This document shows, piece by piece, positions 45,557-54,570 of a stretch of DNA of 64,000 nucleotides (its first letter is position 1; each line of letters starts with the position of its first letter). The notes under the pieces were generated by a model. The model searched no databases and was not told where the DNA came from. It worked only from the letters and a program-made list of their open reading frames with translations. Position numbers and translations under genes: made by a program. The stretch comes from Moraxella bovis. Its GTDB lineage: Bacteria; Pseudomonadota; Gammaproteobacteria; Pseudomonadales; Moraxellaceae. Location of the stretch: contig NZ_MUXV01000006.1 of assembly GCF_002014975.1 (NCBI RefSeq), positions 25,251 to 89,250 of the forward strand. The letters are read 5' to 3'.

Positions 45557-46672
45557 TTAGCCCCGATAAATGTTCTCTTGATTGACACTAATATCAATGC
45601 CCACGATGTCGGCATTTTGTTTTAGGATGTACAAATAATCAATCAGGGCATGATGAAATGCCTGCTGAGACAGTCTATTTCTAATCATGGGTAGGGCTTC
45701 ATCAAAGCTCAACGCCTTACCGTTCATACGCTCCATCACATCCACAATATGCACCCCATAACGGCTCTCAATGGGGCTTGGGGCAAGTCCTTTGGGCAGG
45801 GCAAAGACCGCCTTTTCAAACTCAGGTACAGTTGCCCCTTTTTGCAAAATACCAAGCTCGCCCCCATCTGTCTTGGACGGACAGGCAGAGTGCTGCATGG
45901 CTTGGGTAATAAATTCGCCTGACGGATTGGGGCTATTTTTGATGGTATCAATCAGCTCATAGGCACGTTTTTTTAGCTCAATGCGTTCTTCGCTTTCTTC
46001 GGGCGGACAAGCAAAGAGAATATGGCGAACTTTCATGACAGGCGGTGCGGTAAACTCGCCCTGATTGGCGGTGTAATACTGCTCACAAAGGCTGTCGGTT
46101 GGCGTATTAGGGCGGACGTTTTTGGCGATGAGTTTTGAGATGGCGTTCTCATCATCGACTTGCCATTCGTTTTTTAATTCATCATCCGCCATGACCGCTT
46201 GGCGTAATAACTCACGAATGACCAACGCTTGGGCGGACAAAAACAACGCTTCGTCTTGGCTGTCGGCAGGGTGATACTGCACTTCTTCGCCAATGGCTTG
46301 CTCGCTGATAAGCACGCCATTAACCGTAATGGTAGGCACGCTTTGGCGAGATGAAGCGATAAGATTGCTGTGATTGGCGTTCTCTTCGCTGATGGCTCGC
46401 TGTATGAGTTCGGCGTCCGATGATAAGCGTTTTAGGTCGTCTGATGTGGGCATGACCCGAATGCCGTCATCAAAAAATTCAGGCTTGTGGTTATGATGAT
46501 GGGCATGGCTATGGTTGTGGTTGTGAGAGCCACCACAACCGCACGAACCATCTGACTGCTTGGCGTGGGCTTGGCTTGGCTCGCTGATTTGCAATAGCTC
46601 AGGGCTGGTTTGGGGGTTTGAAGTGGGGGCGGGGTTATTCGGGGCTTTGGGGTTATAGGCTTGGACGGTCAT
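45557..46672 (-). CDS. Parvulin peptidyl-prolyl isomerase, NifM-like, with a Cys/His-rich segment
   Basis: 371 residues from ATG 46672, which has AAAGGTG at good spacing; the frame extends to 46762. A Pro-rich N-terminus leads into CGCGGSHNHNHSHAHHHNH (about 44-62), with two Cys and eight His, a likely metal-binding or metal-storage stretch. A helical chaperone part (about 80-215) follows, then a parvulin/rotamase domain (KVRHILFACPP, GGELGILQKG, FEKAVFALP, SRYGVHIVDV). No signal peptide, so cytosolic. Relatives sit in nitrate reductase (nar) clusters in related genera; here it precedes moeA, suggesting a role in maturing a molybdoenzyme. Client unknown. Confidence 0.8.
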   Translation of the reverse strand: MTVQAYNPKAPNNPAPTSNPQTSPELLQISEPSQAHAKQSDGSCGCGGSHNHNHSHAHHHNHKPEFFDDGIRVMPTSDDLKRLSSDAELIQRAISEENANHSNLIASSRQSVPTITVNGVLISEQAIGEEVQYHPADSQDEALFLSAQALVIRELLRQAVMADDELKNEWQVDDENAISKLIAKNVRPNTPTDSLCEQYYTANQGEFTAPPVMKVRHILFACPPEESEERIELKKRAYELIDTIKNSPNPSGEFITQAMQHSACPSKTDGGELGILQKGATVPEFEKAVFALPKGLAPSPIESRYGVHIVDVMERMNGKALSFDEALPMIRNRLSQQAFHHALIDYLYILKQNADIVGIDISVNQENIYRG

Positions 46673-46798
46673 AAGACACCTTTGGGATATTGGTTTTGGT
46701 GTATTATTCATGATATTTGTCAAGGATAAAATACTCCTTTTGGTTAAGTAGTTGGCAAGCATGGCACGCCATAGAACCCCGCTTGTTGCTTTTAAATA

Positions 46799-47021
46799 CT
46801 AGGATATGCCTACCATTGACAACATTTTTATAAAACAAGATGAAAATTTGACAATGTCAATCAATTTTTGCATGAAAAATAGTCAAATCTTATGGCTCGA
46901 AGACCAAAGCTTGTTTGATAAAAAACTTGCAGCCTGCGTTTTTCCGTTGAAAAACGTGCGATTCCCCTGCTTTTTTAAAAAGGCATTTTCATTACAGATA
47001 CCAAAGGCAGGCATGCCCTAA
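46799..47021. mobile_element. MITE-like element, copy E
   Basis: Left end CTAGGATATGCCTACCATTG, right end GGCAGGCATGCCCTAA. Interior has TTTTTGCATGAAAAATAG, CGTTTTTCCGTTGAAAAACG and a CCCCTGCTTTTTTAAAAAGG block, reversed relative to copies H and I. Lies upstream of the parvulin gene. Confidence 0.75.
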
Positions 47022-47048
47022 CTTTTACACCATACAAAATGAAAAAGT

Positions 47049-47134
47049 ACTACGGTTTTCGTTCGTGGTGAGCCATGCCTACCCATGACGGAAAACGACC
47101 CGCAGGCAAGCTTGTGGCGAAAGTTTTTTGTAGT
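47049..47134. repeat. REP-like inverted repeat, copy 2
   Basis: Outer arms ACTAC / GTAGT, then CGTTCGTGGTGAGCCATGCC and GGCAAGCTTGTGGCGAAAG. Related to copy 1 at 8641-8714. It separates copy E from the flavin reductase stop. Confidence 0.55.
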
Positions 47135-47139
47135 AAAAT

Positions 47140-47646
47140 TCAATTTTGTTGGCTGTATAATGCCGTGCCGTCATCGGTTTTATGATAATTACGGTTAAAA
47201 TAAGTCAACGCCCCATCACTGTCGCCTTGACGAATGGCGATAATCTCACAAATGAACACACCATGCGTGCCAACTTCTTTAATCTCGCTAATCTTGCAAT
47301 CAAAGCTAATCAAGGCATCAGACAGCATTGGCGAGCCTGTGGCAAGTCTCTCCCAAGTGCCGTGTTCAAAACGTTCATCAGAATTTAGCGGTGATGCGAA
47401 CGTATTAGATAGATGCGATTGCTCAGCGGTCAAGGTATTGACCATAAGCACGCCATTTTTGACAAAATTGTCATAAAATCCGATGTTTGTATTCATACAC
47501 ACAAGCAAAGTCGGGGGCGTGTCGGTCACGCTACATACTGCCGATGCCGTAAAACCATGTTGCCCTGCCACACCGTCTGTCGTTATCACATGAACAGCGG
47601 TGGTGAGTTTTGCCATTGCGTCTTTAAAATCTGTTACTGATACCAT
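47140..47646 (-). CDS. Flavin reductase family protein
   Basis: 168 residues of the flavin-reductase-like (HpaC/DIM6) fold: AVHVITTDGVAGQHGFTASAVCSVTDTPPTLLVCMN at the N-terminus binds FMN, then NTLTAEQSHLSNTFA and a C-terminal His-containing segment. Such proteins give reduced FMN to oxygenases. It follows mesD (80-base gap with an intervening hairpin) on the same strand; supply of reduced flavin to the MesX/MesD system is an inference from position. Confidence 0.85.
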   Translation of the reverse strand: MVSVTDFKDAMAKLTTAVHVITTDGVAGQHGFTASAVCSVTDTPPTLLVCMNTNIGFYDNFVKNGVLMVNTLTAEQSHLSNTFASPLNSDERFEHGTWERLATGSPMLSDALISFDCKISEIKEVGTHGVFICEIIAIRQGDSDGALTYFNRNYHKTDDGTALYSQQN

Positions 47647-47677
47647 TGTTATTTTCTTAAATTATTTTATAAATATA

Positions 47678-47710
47678 AATGTTGGATTTTCATACAGAAA
47701 ACCCAACATT
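47678..47710 (-). terminator. Intercistronic hairpin after mesD
   Basis: AATGTTGG / CCAACATT with inner GAAAA / TTTTC, 17 bases past the mesD stop. The downstream sequence is AT-rich, without a pure T tract. May end mesD transcription partly. Confidence 0.5.
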
Positions 47711-47726
47711 CATTCGATTTGGCTGA

Positions 47727-48761
47727 TTATTTACCTGCCAACTCGTTACGGATAATTTTCGCCCCTTCGCTAAGAGCGTGCAACTTACCACGAGCAACCG
47801 TACGAGATAGTGGAGCCATACCGCAGTTGGTGCTTGGGTAGAGTTTATCCGCATCCACAAATTGCAAGGCTTTACGCAAAGTATCCGCCACTTGCTCAGG
47901 TGTTTCAATCTCATTGGTCGCTACGTCAATCGCCCCGACCATGACCGTTTTGCCACGAATCAGCTCAATCAAATCCATTGGCACACGAGAATTTTGGCAT
48001 TCTAGTGAGATGATGTCAATTTTGGATTGTTGCAGTTTTGGGAAACTCTCTTCGTATTGTCGCCATTCGTTGCCAAGCGTTTGCTTCCAATCGGTGTTCG
48101 CCTTAATGCCATAGCCGTAGCAGATATGTACCGCTGTTTGGCATTTTAGCCCGGAGGTGGCACGCTCCAAAGTTGCCACGCCCCAATCGTTTAGCTCATC
48201 AAAAAACACATTAAACGCAGGCTCATCAAACTGAATAATATCCACGCCTGCCGCTTCTAGCTCTTTTGCTTCTTCATTTAGGATTTTGGCAAATTCCCAC
48301 GCGAGCTTCTCACGGCTCTTGTAATGCCCGTCATACAAGGTATCAATCATCGTCATCGGGCCAGGCAACGCCCATTTGATGAGCTTGTCGGTATGCTGAC
48401 GCAAAAATTTGGCATCGTCCACAAACACCGATTCTGGGCGAGACACATCGCCTACCACGCTAGGCACACTAGCATCGTAGCGGTTACGAATGCGGACGGT
48501 TTCACGCTTGTTAAAATCCACACCGTCCAAATGCTCAATAAACGTTGTTACAAAGTGCTGACGAGTCTGCTCACCGTCGCTGACAATGTCAATGCCCGCT
48601 CTGGACTGCTCGGCAAGCGATATCAAAAGGGCGTCTTGCTTGGCTTGGCGTAGCTCATCGCCTTCAAATTTCCATTCTGACCACAGTTTTTCGGGTTCGG
48701 CAAGCCAAGATGGTTTTGGCAGACTGCCTGCGGTGGAAGTGGGAAGTAAAATTTTGCTCAT
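47727..48761 (-). CDS. mesD: Core-MetE methionine synthase, MesD type
   Basis: 344 residues, matching only the catalytic C-terminal barrel of MetE and the archaeal-type enzymes. Zinc ligands can be read: His and Cys in AVHICYG, Glu in ISLECQNS, Cys in STNCGMAP. It lacks the N-terminal half that binds methyltetrahydropteroyltriglutamate. MesD of Acinetobacter baylyi is described as a folate-independent methionine synthase that needs oxygen and the DUF1852 partner MesX; the adjacent gene here is just that. SDGEQTRQHFV is near the N-terminus. Own ribosome site TAGGAAA and extended -10. Confidence 0.85.
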   Translation of the reverse strand: MSKILLPTSTAGSLPKPSWLAEPEKLWSEWKFEGDELRQAKQDALLISLAEQSRAGIDIVSDGEQTRQHFVTTFIEHLDGVDFNKRETVRIRNRYDASVPSVVGDVSRPESVFVDDAKFLRQHTDKLIKWALPGPMTMIDTLYDGHYKSREKLAWEFAKILNEEAKELEAAGVDIIQFDEPAFNVFFDELNDWGVATLERATSGLKCQTAVHICYGYGIKANTDWKQTLGNEWRQYEESFPKLQQSKIDIISLECQNSRVPMDLIELIRGKTVMVGAIDVATNEIETPEQVADTLRKALQFVDADKLYPSTNCGMAPLSRTVARGKLHALSEGAKIIRNELAGK

Positions 48762-48786
48762 TGTGTTTTCCTAAATTAAAATTTGC

Positions 48787-48795
48787 ATTATACCA
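48787..48795 (-). promoter_or_regulatory. Extended -10 promoter for mesD
   Basis: Minus strand TGG-TATAAT, about 26-34 bases before the mesD ATG, directly after the mesX terminator. A -35 box is not evident, as usual for extended -10 sites. Confidence 0.5.
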
Positions 48796-48800
48796 AAAAA

Positions 48801-48839
48801 ATTCAAATCAACCGACAATTAAATCGGTTGATTGAAATT
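48801..48839 (-). terminator. Rho-independent terminator after mesX
   Basis: TTTCAATCAACCGA, loop TTTAATTG, TCGGTTGATTTGAA then TTTTTTT on the minus strand. A strong stem ending about 40 bases before mesD. Confidence 0.85.
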
Positions 48840-48845
48840 CATCTT

Positions 48846-49823
48846 TTATTTTTCGGCAAGCCAAGCGTCCAAAATCTCTTTATACGGCTTAATAAATTGC
48901 TCTTCGGCAAGTTTGCCTTGTTTTACCGCCAAATCGTTACGCTCCACACGGTCATAATCCACTTTCGGCACGGCATAGTCTTCATAAGTTAGACTGCCCT
49001 TGTACACTTGCCCCGCCACCGAATTGGCACTATAAATCTCTGGGCGATAGATACGCTGGAACGCTTCCATGGTCGCAATGGTGCTGATGAGCTCTAAGTT
49101 AGTGTAATCGTTCAACAAATCAGCATTTTCATCAAAATAAAACGCATACGGAGCAACCGATTTTGGTGGCATAAAGTAACGCACTTTTAAGCCCATTTTG
49201 GCAAAATATTCATCGGTCAATGAATAGTCGTTTTGTACATATTCCACGCCCAAAATCGGGTGCGTATTGGTCGTTCTGTGGTAGGTGCGAGTGGTCGCAA
49301 CACTAAGGCACAGTACAGGCGGTTTTTTGGATTGGGCTTTGTACTCTTCGGACGCAACCATAAATTTGAACAATTTGCCATGCAAATCGCCATAGCCTTC
49401 TGGTACGCTAAATTCAGCCTTGTCTTTGTTGTACTCACGAAGTAGCACGCTAAAATCATAATCACGGACAAACGATGAAAAGCTGTTGCCGATGATGCCA
49501 TCAATGGTTTTGCCTGTTTTGTGGTCAAGTACAGACGTTTTTAGCCACTCCAATCCTGAGAAAAATTCGCCCTTGCCTGACACGTCAATGTCAATGGACA
49601 CAATGTCAATCAGCACCGAATAGCGGTCGTTGGTTGGGTTGTCCCAAGTCGCCAAATCGTTAAAACGGTTGTCAATCATTCTAATGGCGTTTTGTAGGTT
49701 TTGTTTGCGGTTTTCGCCACGAGCTAGGTTAGCAAAGTTGGTGGTCAAACGAGTGCTACTGGCTGGCTCATAGTTTTCATCAAAACGCTGGGCATGCACT
49801 CGGCATTGAAATTGTGTGGTCAT
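48846..49823 (-). CDS. mesX: DUF1852 protein MesX (partner of MesD)
   Basis: 325 residues, DUF1852 family, with TRLTTNFANLARGENRKQNLQNAI near the N-terminus and LSVATTRTYHRTTNTHPILGVEYV in the middle. It has no standard cofactor motif I recognise. MesX is required with MesD for methionine synthesis in related bacteria; a role as an oxygenase producing the methyl donor has been suggested. A strong SD (AAGGTG) precedes the ATG. Followed by a terminator and then mesD. Confidence 0.85.
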   Translation of the reverse strand: MTTQFQCRVHAQRFDENYEPASSTRLTTNFANLARGENRKQNLQNAIRMIDNRFNDLATWDNPTNDRYSVLIDIVSIDIDVSGKGEFFSGLEWLKTSVLDHKTGKTIDGIIGNSFSSFVRDYDFSVLLREYNKDKAEFSVPEGYGDLHGKLFKFMVASEEYKAQSKKPPVLCLSVATTRTYHRTTNTHPILGVEYVQNDYSLTDEYFAKMGLKVRYFMPPKSVAPYAFYFDENADLLNDYTNLELISTIATMEAFQRIYRPEIYSANSVAGQVYKGSLTYEDYAVPKVDYDRVERNDLAVKQGKLAEEQFIKPYKEILDAWLAEK

Positions 49824-50050
49824 TTTTTCACCTTACGGGGTTGTTTTTGGAATGTGTATATTAAACCACATTTTTGTGATAAAGAAAAATGATATATTTT
49901 TATAAAAAGTTGAAAAAAATTCAGGTTTGAGATTTTTGTGGTTTTGGGCGTTTGTTTTTGAGTGGATTTGTGGGGGTAAATTGCAATTTGGTTGGTGATA
50001 AGGTATGATTTTTGGGTGTTGTGTTTGTTCCCATAAAACCGCATTAAATT

Positions 50051-50088
50051 TCTTATTGGTGGCAGGGTGCGTAATACGCACCAATAAG
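50051..50088. repeat. Hairpin repeat GGTGCGTAATACGCACC
   Basis: CTTATTGGT ... ACCAATAAG arms around GGTGCGTAATACGCACC, then ATTTTTTTATTC. A further, diverged arm AGGTGCGTGGGACGTACCCT follows at 50104-50122. A short GGTGCGTATGCACC relative occurs at 7090-7104 upstream of hpt. Confidence 0.5.
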
Positions 50089-50189
50089 ATTTTTTTATTC
50101 AAAAGGTGCGTGGGACGTACCCTATGAAGCTAATTCAACGCACGTTTTAATTTTATGTAAATATTTTTACAATTTTATGCACATTTTTT

Positions 50190-50302
50190 TGCAATTTTCA
50201 CTGACCTTATGCACAAATAAGGGTAAGATATAACCATGGACAGGGTAGCGTAAGCGTAATTCCTAGTCGGCAAAAGCTCCAAAGAAATTTGGGGCTTTTG
50301 TT
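50190..50302 (+). ncRNA. Candidate small RNA or leader with terminator
   Basis: CTGACC, 17 bases, TAAGAT resembles a weak promoter; about 40 bases on, AAAAGCTCCAAA, GAAA, TTTGGGGCTTTT then GTTTT makes a good terminator. No open frame of note lies between. It could also be a remnant. Only the terminator is well supported. Confidence 0.3.
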
Positions 50303-50957
50303 TTAGGGATAAATTCTTAATCCCAAATCTTCATAATTATGCCCTGTATTGCTTGCTCCATGCTTACAATAAAATTTATGTTTAATAATATCAAAGGCTC
50401 GGTTAATCTGAGCAGGTCTTAATACATGGTTACCAATGGGTCGTGCGATTAAATCCGCCAGTTGCATACCCGATGAATTGGCATATTTTGATGCCAAAAT
50501 CAGTTGAAATGGATAGCATTTATCTTGGCAAACACGCTCAAATTCAGCTTTTAATAATTCATCTTCATTCAATCCACGTTGCTCAAATACCACAAAAGTT
50601 TGGTTATCTTGCTGTCTTTTTTCACCCAAAAAATCATTCAAGCGTTCAAGCCCCATTGACATTGCCAAATGATAAGGATTGTCCGCAATATCGACTTTGG
50701 GCAGTTCATCTTTGCGAATAACGCAAGCGATGACAACAAATTTATTATTTTTCATCAATTCACTAATATCATTTAAACATGTCATGCCCAAAATAATTAA
50801 ATTTTAGGTTTTGAATCTCTTTAACAGTATGATTGTTATAATATCTTTTATTAAAAATACAAAATACCAAAACAAAAATAGGGTATTTTGAATTGATGTT
50901 ATCCAAATTATGGTCGCCACTTTCATCCACATAAACAATACAATCACTAAAATTCAT
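50303..50957 (-). pseudogene. DUF3800 protein, broken
   Basis: The N-terminal part (50769-50957) begins MNFSDCIVYVDESGDHNLDN, the DUF3800 start, and runs to KFNYFGHDMFK then stops. The C-terminal part (50303-50791) is in another frame: CLNDISELMKNNKFVVIACVI, and MQLADLIARPIGNHVL, the conserved DUF3800 end. Homologues have about 35 more residues between these halves (the usual ...FGHD.ILHEREIR... block). So an internal deletion with a frame change has inactivated it. The family is RNase H-like and found near mobile DNA and defence loci. Its activity is unproven. Confidence 0.7.
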
Positions 50958-51078
50958 GTCATCTCTTAATGGTTTGCTATTTTGTCGTCATTATAAAAAC
51001 AAAATATCAAAAATACCATCTTGTTTTTTTCTAAAAAAATAAGATGGTGGGTTAAGTCAAAAAACTAATGCCCTCAAA

Positions 51079-51109
51079 CAAAAAAGGCGGACATCAATCC
51101 GCCTTTTTT
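51079..51109 (-). terminator. Rho-independent terminator after gyrA
   Basis: AAAAAAGGCGGA, loop, TCCGCCTTTTTT, immediately past the gyrA stop. Confidence 0.9.
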
Positions 51110-51110
51110 A

Positions 51111-53804
51111 TCATTCGCCATCTTGGCTCGTTTCTATCATCTCGCCATGTTCGCTGTCGCTGTCATCATCGCTTGGCTCTTCATGTTCCACACAGGCAAG
51201 CCCCACCAGCGTTTCGCTCTCGCTAATGCGAATGAGCTTGACCCCTTGGGCGTTACGTCCTGCGGTTGCGATTTGGGCGACAGGTGTGCGGACAAGCGTG
51301 CCTTTATCGGAGATTAAAATCACGTCTTCGTCGCCTGTTACCGCCACCGCTTTGACAAGCTGGCCGTTACGCTCTGATGTCTTAATGGCAATCACGCCTT
51401 GACCGCCACGCCCTTTGGTCGGATAGTCGTCAATCGGAGTGCGTTTGCCGTAGCCGTTTTCGCACGCTGTCAAAATCTCGCCTGCCTGTGGGGCAACCAC
51501 GAGCGACACCACGCGACTGACCGACACCACGCTGTCATTATCACTATCATCGGTATCGTCATCGGTCGGCTCATCATCGTCCAAGCCGAGACTGGCGAGC
51601 AGATTGACACGGATACCACGCACGCCCTTGGCAGTACGTCCCATCGCACGAATGGCGGATTCTTTAAAGCGAATGGCTTTGCCTTCGTTGGAGAACAGCA
51701 TAATATCCTGCTCACCGTCCGTAATCGCCACGCCAATCAAGGTATCGCCATCCACAAGGTCAATGGCTCTTAGTCCGTTGGCACGCAAATTGGCAAATTG
51801 CGACAACGCCACACGCTTGACCGTACCGCTTGCCGTGGCAAAAAACACAAATTTACCTTCATCGGCTAGGCTCTCCACAGGCAAAATGGCGGTTACGCTC
51901 TCGCTTGGGTCAATGTTGATAAGATTGACAAGCGGTCTGCCCTTTGAGCCACGAGAGGCAATCGGCACTTCAAAGCCACGCAAGCCAAACACTCGCCCTG
52001 TGTTGGTAAAGCATAAAATATGGGCATGCGTACTGGTAACTAATAAATGCTCAATCACGTCATCTTCTTTCATGGCGGTCGCTGATTTGCCTTTTCCGCC
52101 ACGTTTTTGGGCTTGGTAGTCGCTCACGGCTTGGGTTTTGGCATAGCCTGTATGCGACACGGTCATGACCACCGTCTGCTCTGGGATTAAATCTTCACGG
52201 CTAAAATCGGCTCGTGCGTCCACAATATTGGTCTTACGCTCATCGCCAAAATCATCACGAATCTGGATAAGCTCCGCCTTAATCACGCCCATGAGCTTAT
52301 CAAAATCCGCCAAAATCATCTGTAAGCGTGCAATCTCGCCCAAAATCTCTTGGTATTCTTTGGACAATTTGTCCTGCTCCAAACCTGTCAAGCGATGCAA
52401 CTGCATATCCAAAATGGCATTTACTTGGTCGGGCGATAGACGGTATTCTTTGTCATCATTGATAAGCCCAAACGGGGTGTTTAAATCCTCGCCCTCTATA
52501 ATGTCGGGGCGAATAGACGTTGCCCCTGCATTTTTTAGCATGGCAACCACATTGCCCGCCTGCCAGATACGCTCAAGCAGGTTCTCACGAGCCTCGGCAC
52601 GGTTGGCGGACTTTTTGATGGTCTCAATGATGTCATCAATGTTGGTAAGGGCAATCGTCAAGCCCTCAAGTAGATGTCCACGAGCTTTGGCTTTATTCAG
52701 CTCAAAAATGGTACGGCGTGTAACGACTTCTTGGCGATGACGGATAAAGCTGGCAATCAAGTCATGCAAGGTCATAAGACGTGGCTGTCCGTTGTCAAGG
52801 GCAACCATGTTAATGCTAAAACTGGACTCTAAGGGTGTCTGCAAAAATAGATTATTCACCACAACTTCGGCATTTTCGCCACGTCTTAGGTCAATGGCAA
52901 TTCGCATACCCTCTTTGTCGGACTCATCACGCACGCCTGTGATGCTGTCTAATTTTTTGTCATTGACAAGTTGGGCGATTTGCTCAATGAGTTTGGCTTT
53001 ATTGACTTGATAAGGAATCTCAGTAAAGACAATGCGTTCACGGTCTTTGCTTGCCCCTTCCATATTCTCAATGACATAACGCCCACGAATGTGCAGTCGC
53101 CCTTTGCCTGTGCGATAAGCGTCAAAAATACCGCTTCGCCCATAGATGATACCGCCTGTGGGGAAATCAGGTCCGCTGATGTGGCTAGCTAGCTCATCGC
53201 CATCAATCTGCGGGTTATCGGCATAGGCAAGACAAGCGTTCACCACTTCGGTTAGGTTATGCGGTGCCATGTTGGTCGCCATGCCGACTGCAATGCCCGT
53301 TGCTCCATTGACAAGCAGGTTTGGCACACGAGCAGGTAGCACAGACGGCATTTTTTCGGAGCCGTCATAGTTGTCCTCCCAGTCCACCGTGTCTTTGTCA
53401 AGGTCGGCAAGCATTTGGTGCGTGAGTTTTTGCATACGCACTTCGGTATAACGCATGGCGGCAGGCGGGTCGCCGTCCACCGAACCGAAGTTACCCTGTC
53501 CGTCCACCATCATATACCGCATAGAAAACGGCTGGGCAAGACGCACAATGGCATCATACACGGCAGTGTCGCCGTGGGGGTGATATTTACCGATAACATC
53601 GCCCACGACACGGGCAGATTTTTTGTAGGGTTTGTTATAATCGTTGGACAGCTCGTGCATGGCGTACATCACACGGCGGTGAACAGGCTTTAAGCCATCT
53701 CGCACATCAGGTAAGGCACGAGAGACGATGACGCTCATCGCATAGTCAAGGTAGGACTGCTTTAATTCATCAACAATCCCAACGGGGGTTACGCTATCGG
53801 TCAT
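51111..53804 (-). CDS. gyrA: DNA gyrase subunit A
   Basis: Cuts and reseals DNA in negative supercoiling with GyrB. 897 residues from ATG 53804 ([16 protein letters not shown]); a start at 53855 adds an unlikely leader. Catalytic tyrosine in MRYTEVR (Tyr119). The quinolone region reads [15 protein letters not shown], with Thr80 and Asp84. Thr at this place is the natural residue in M. catarrhalis, and Asp84 is the susceptible-type residue. The C-terminal pinwheel has the GyrA-box QKRGGKGK. A tail of acidic residues ([16 protein letters not shown]) is inserted between blades. Terminated by 51079-51109. Confidence 0.97.
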   Translation of the reverse strand: MTDSVTPVGIVDELKQSYLDYAMSVIVSRALPDVRDGLKPVHRRVMYAMHELSNDYNKPYKKSARVVGDVIGKYHPHGDTAVYDAIVRLAQPFSMRYMMVDGQGNFGSVDGDPPAAMRYTEVRMQKLTHQMLADLDKDTVDWEDNYDGSEKMPSVLPARVPNLLVNGATGIAVGMATNMAPHNLTEVVNACLAYADNPQIDGDELASHISGPDFPTGGIIYGRSGIFDAYRTGKGRLHIRGRYVIENMEGASKDRERIVFTEIPYQVNKAKLIEQIAQLVNDKKLDSITGVRDESDKEGMRIAIDLRRGENAEVVVNNLFLQTPLESSFSINMVALDNGQPRLMTLHDLIASFIRHRQEVVTRRTIFELNKAKARGHLLEGLTIALTNIDDIIETIKKSANRAEARENLLERIWQAGNVVAMLKNAGATSIRPDIIEGEDLNTPFGLINDDKEYRLSPDQVNAILDMQLHRLTGLEQDKLSKEYQEILGEIARLQMILADFDKLMGVIKAELIQIRDDFGDERKTNIVDARADFSREDLIPEQTVVMTVSHTGYAKTQAVSDYQAQKRGGKGKSATAMKEDDVIEHLLVTSTHAHILCFTNTGRVFGLRGFEVPIASRGSKGRPLVNLINIDPSESVTAILPVESLADEGKFVFFATASGTVKRVALSQFANLRANGLRAIDLVDGDTLIGVAITDGEQDIMLFSNEGKAIRFKESAIRAMGRTAKGVRGIRVNLLASLGLDDDEPTDDDTDDSDNDSVVSVSRVVSLVVAPQAGEILTACENGYGKRTPIDDYPTKGRGGQGVIAIKTSERNGQLVKAVAVTGDEDVILISDKGTLVRTPVAQIATAGRNAQGVKLIRISESETLVGLACVEHEEPSDDDSDSEHGEMIETSQDGE

Positions 53805-54129
53805 AATTTTTCCAAGTAACACACATAAAGGCGACATTATAGCACAAAATGGCAAAAATGGCGAATTTTACGCCATAAAATCTGGGCTTTTTATTTGAAA
53901 AAATAATTAAAAATCAATATGTTAAAACTTTATGGTTTGGTGGTTTTTTAGAATTTTTAAAAACCTAACAATACACTTGAATAAATCGCAAAAATTTGCT
54001 AATATATCGACTTTATTGTGTTAGGCAACGTGTCTCCTTTATTTTATTGGGTAATTCGGTGGCTGCCTGAATTATCGCCTACACTAAGTTATCTTTATAT
54101 CCATTTTTACTTTTTGTAAGGAAATCATC
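53805..54129. other. gyrA-rpsT divergent region
   Basis: No gene. Contains the gyrA promoter area and an rpsT leader. A -10-like TAATATATC lies near 54000, and the leader (about 54017-54100) can form short stems such as GGTAATTCGG / CTGAATTATC; autoregulation of S20 is possible but not shown. Confidence 0.5.
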
Positions 54130-54396
54130 ATGGCAAACTCAGCCCAAGCTCGTAAACGTGCACGCCAAAACATCAAACGCCGTGCCCAAAACGCCTCTCA
54201 ACGTTCTATGGTTCGTACCTACATCAAACGTGTGGTATCTGCCATCGAATCTAAGTCTTATGACCTAGCAACCGAAGCCTACGCCAAAGCCGTTCCTGTG
54301 ATTGACCGCATGGCTGACAAAGGCATCATTCACAAAAACAAAGCCGCTCGTCATAAGAGCCGTCTAAACAAAGCCATCAAAGCACTAAAAGCTTAA
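54130..54396 (+). CDS. rpsT: 30S ribosomal protein S20
   Basis: Primary 16S rRNA binding protein of the small subunit. 88 residues, with [34 protein letters not shown] and [20 protein letters not shown], the full family pattern. SD TAAGGA precedes the ATG. Followed by a terminator at 54429-54460. Confidence 0.97.
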   Translation: MANSAQARKRARQNIKRRAQNASQRSMVRTYIKRVVSAIESKSYDLATEAYAKAVPVIDRMADKGIIHKNKAARHKSRLNKAIKALKA

Positions 54397-54428
54397 TCGG
54401 CACTCATGCCAGTTTTGGTAACAGACGT

Positions 54429-54460
54429 AAAAAGACCTTAATATTAATTAAGGTCTTTTT
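54429..54460 (+). terminator. Rho-independent terminator after rpsT
   Basis: AAAAAGACCTTAAT, loop, ATTAAGGTCTTTTT. Strong and nearly symmetric. Confidence 0.9.
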
Positions 54461-54570
54461 TATTTTAAAGTGGTAGATTTTGTGTTAAAATTTGTGCGTT
54501 TTTTCGCCTTTATTTTGCTTTTATCCTGCCCTTATTTAAAGGGTTTTATAAGAATTTGTAAGGACGCACC

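Larger units (their letters stand above)
49824..50302. other. Gap of about 480 bases upstream of mesX
   Basis: Holds the mesX promoter region, a hairpin repeat (about 50051-50088) and a plus-strand candidate small transcript (50190-50302). No protein-coding gene is supported. Confidence 0.6.

Noticed and set aside
50769..50957. A separate small protein of 62 residues
   Set aside because: It is the N-terminal piece of the broken DUF3800 gene, not an independent gene.
52165..52740. 191-codon plus-strand frame
   Set aside because: Antisense shadow within gyrA.
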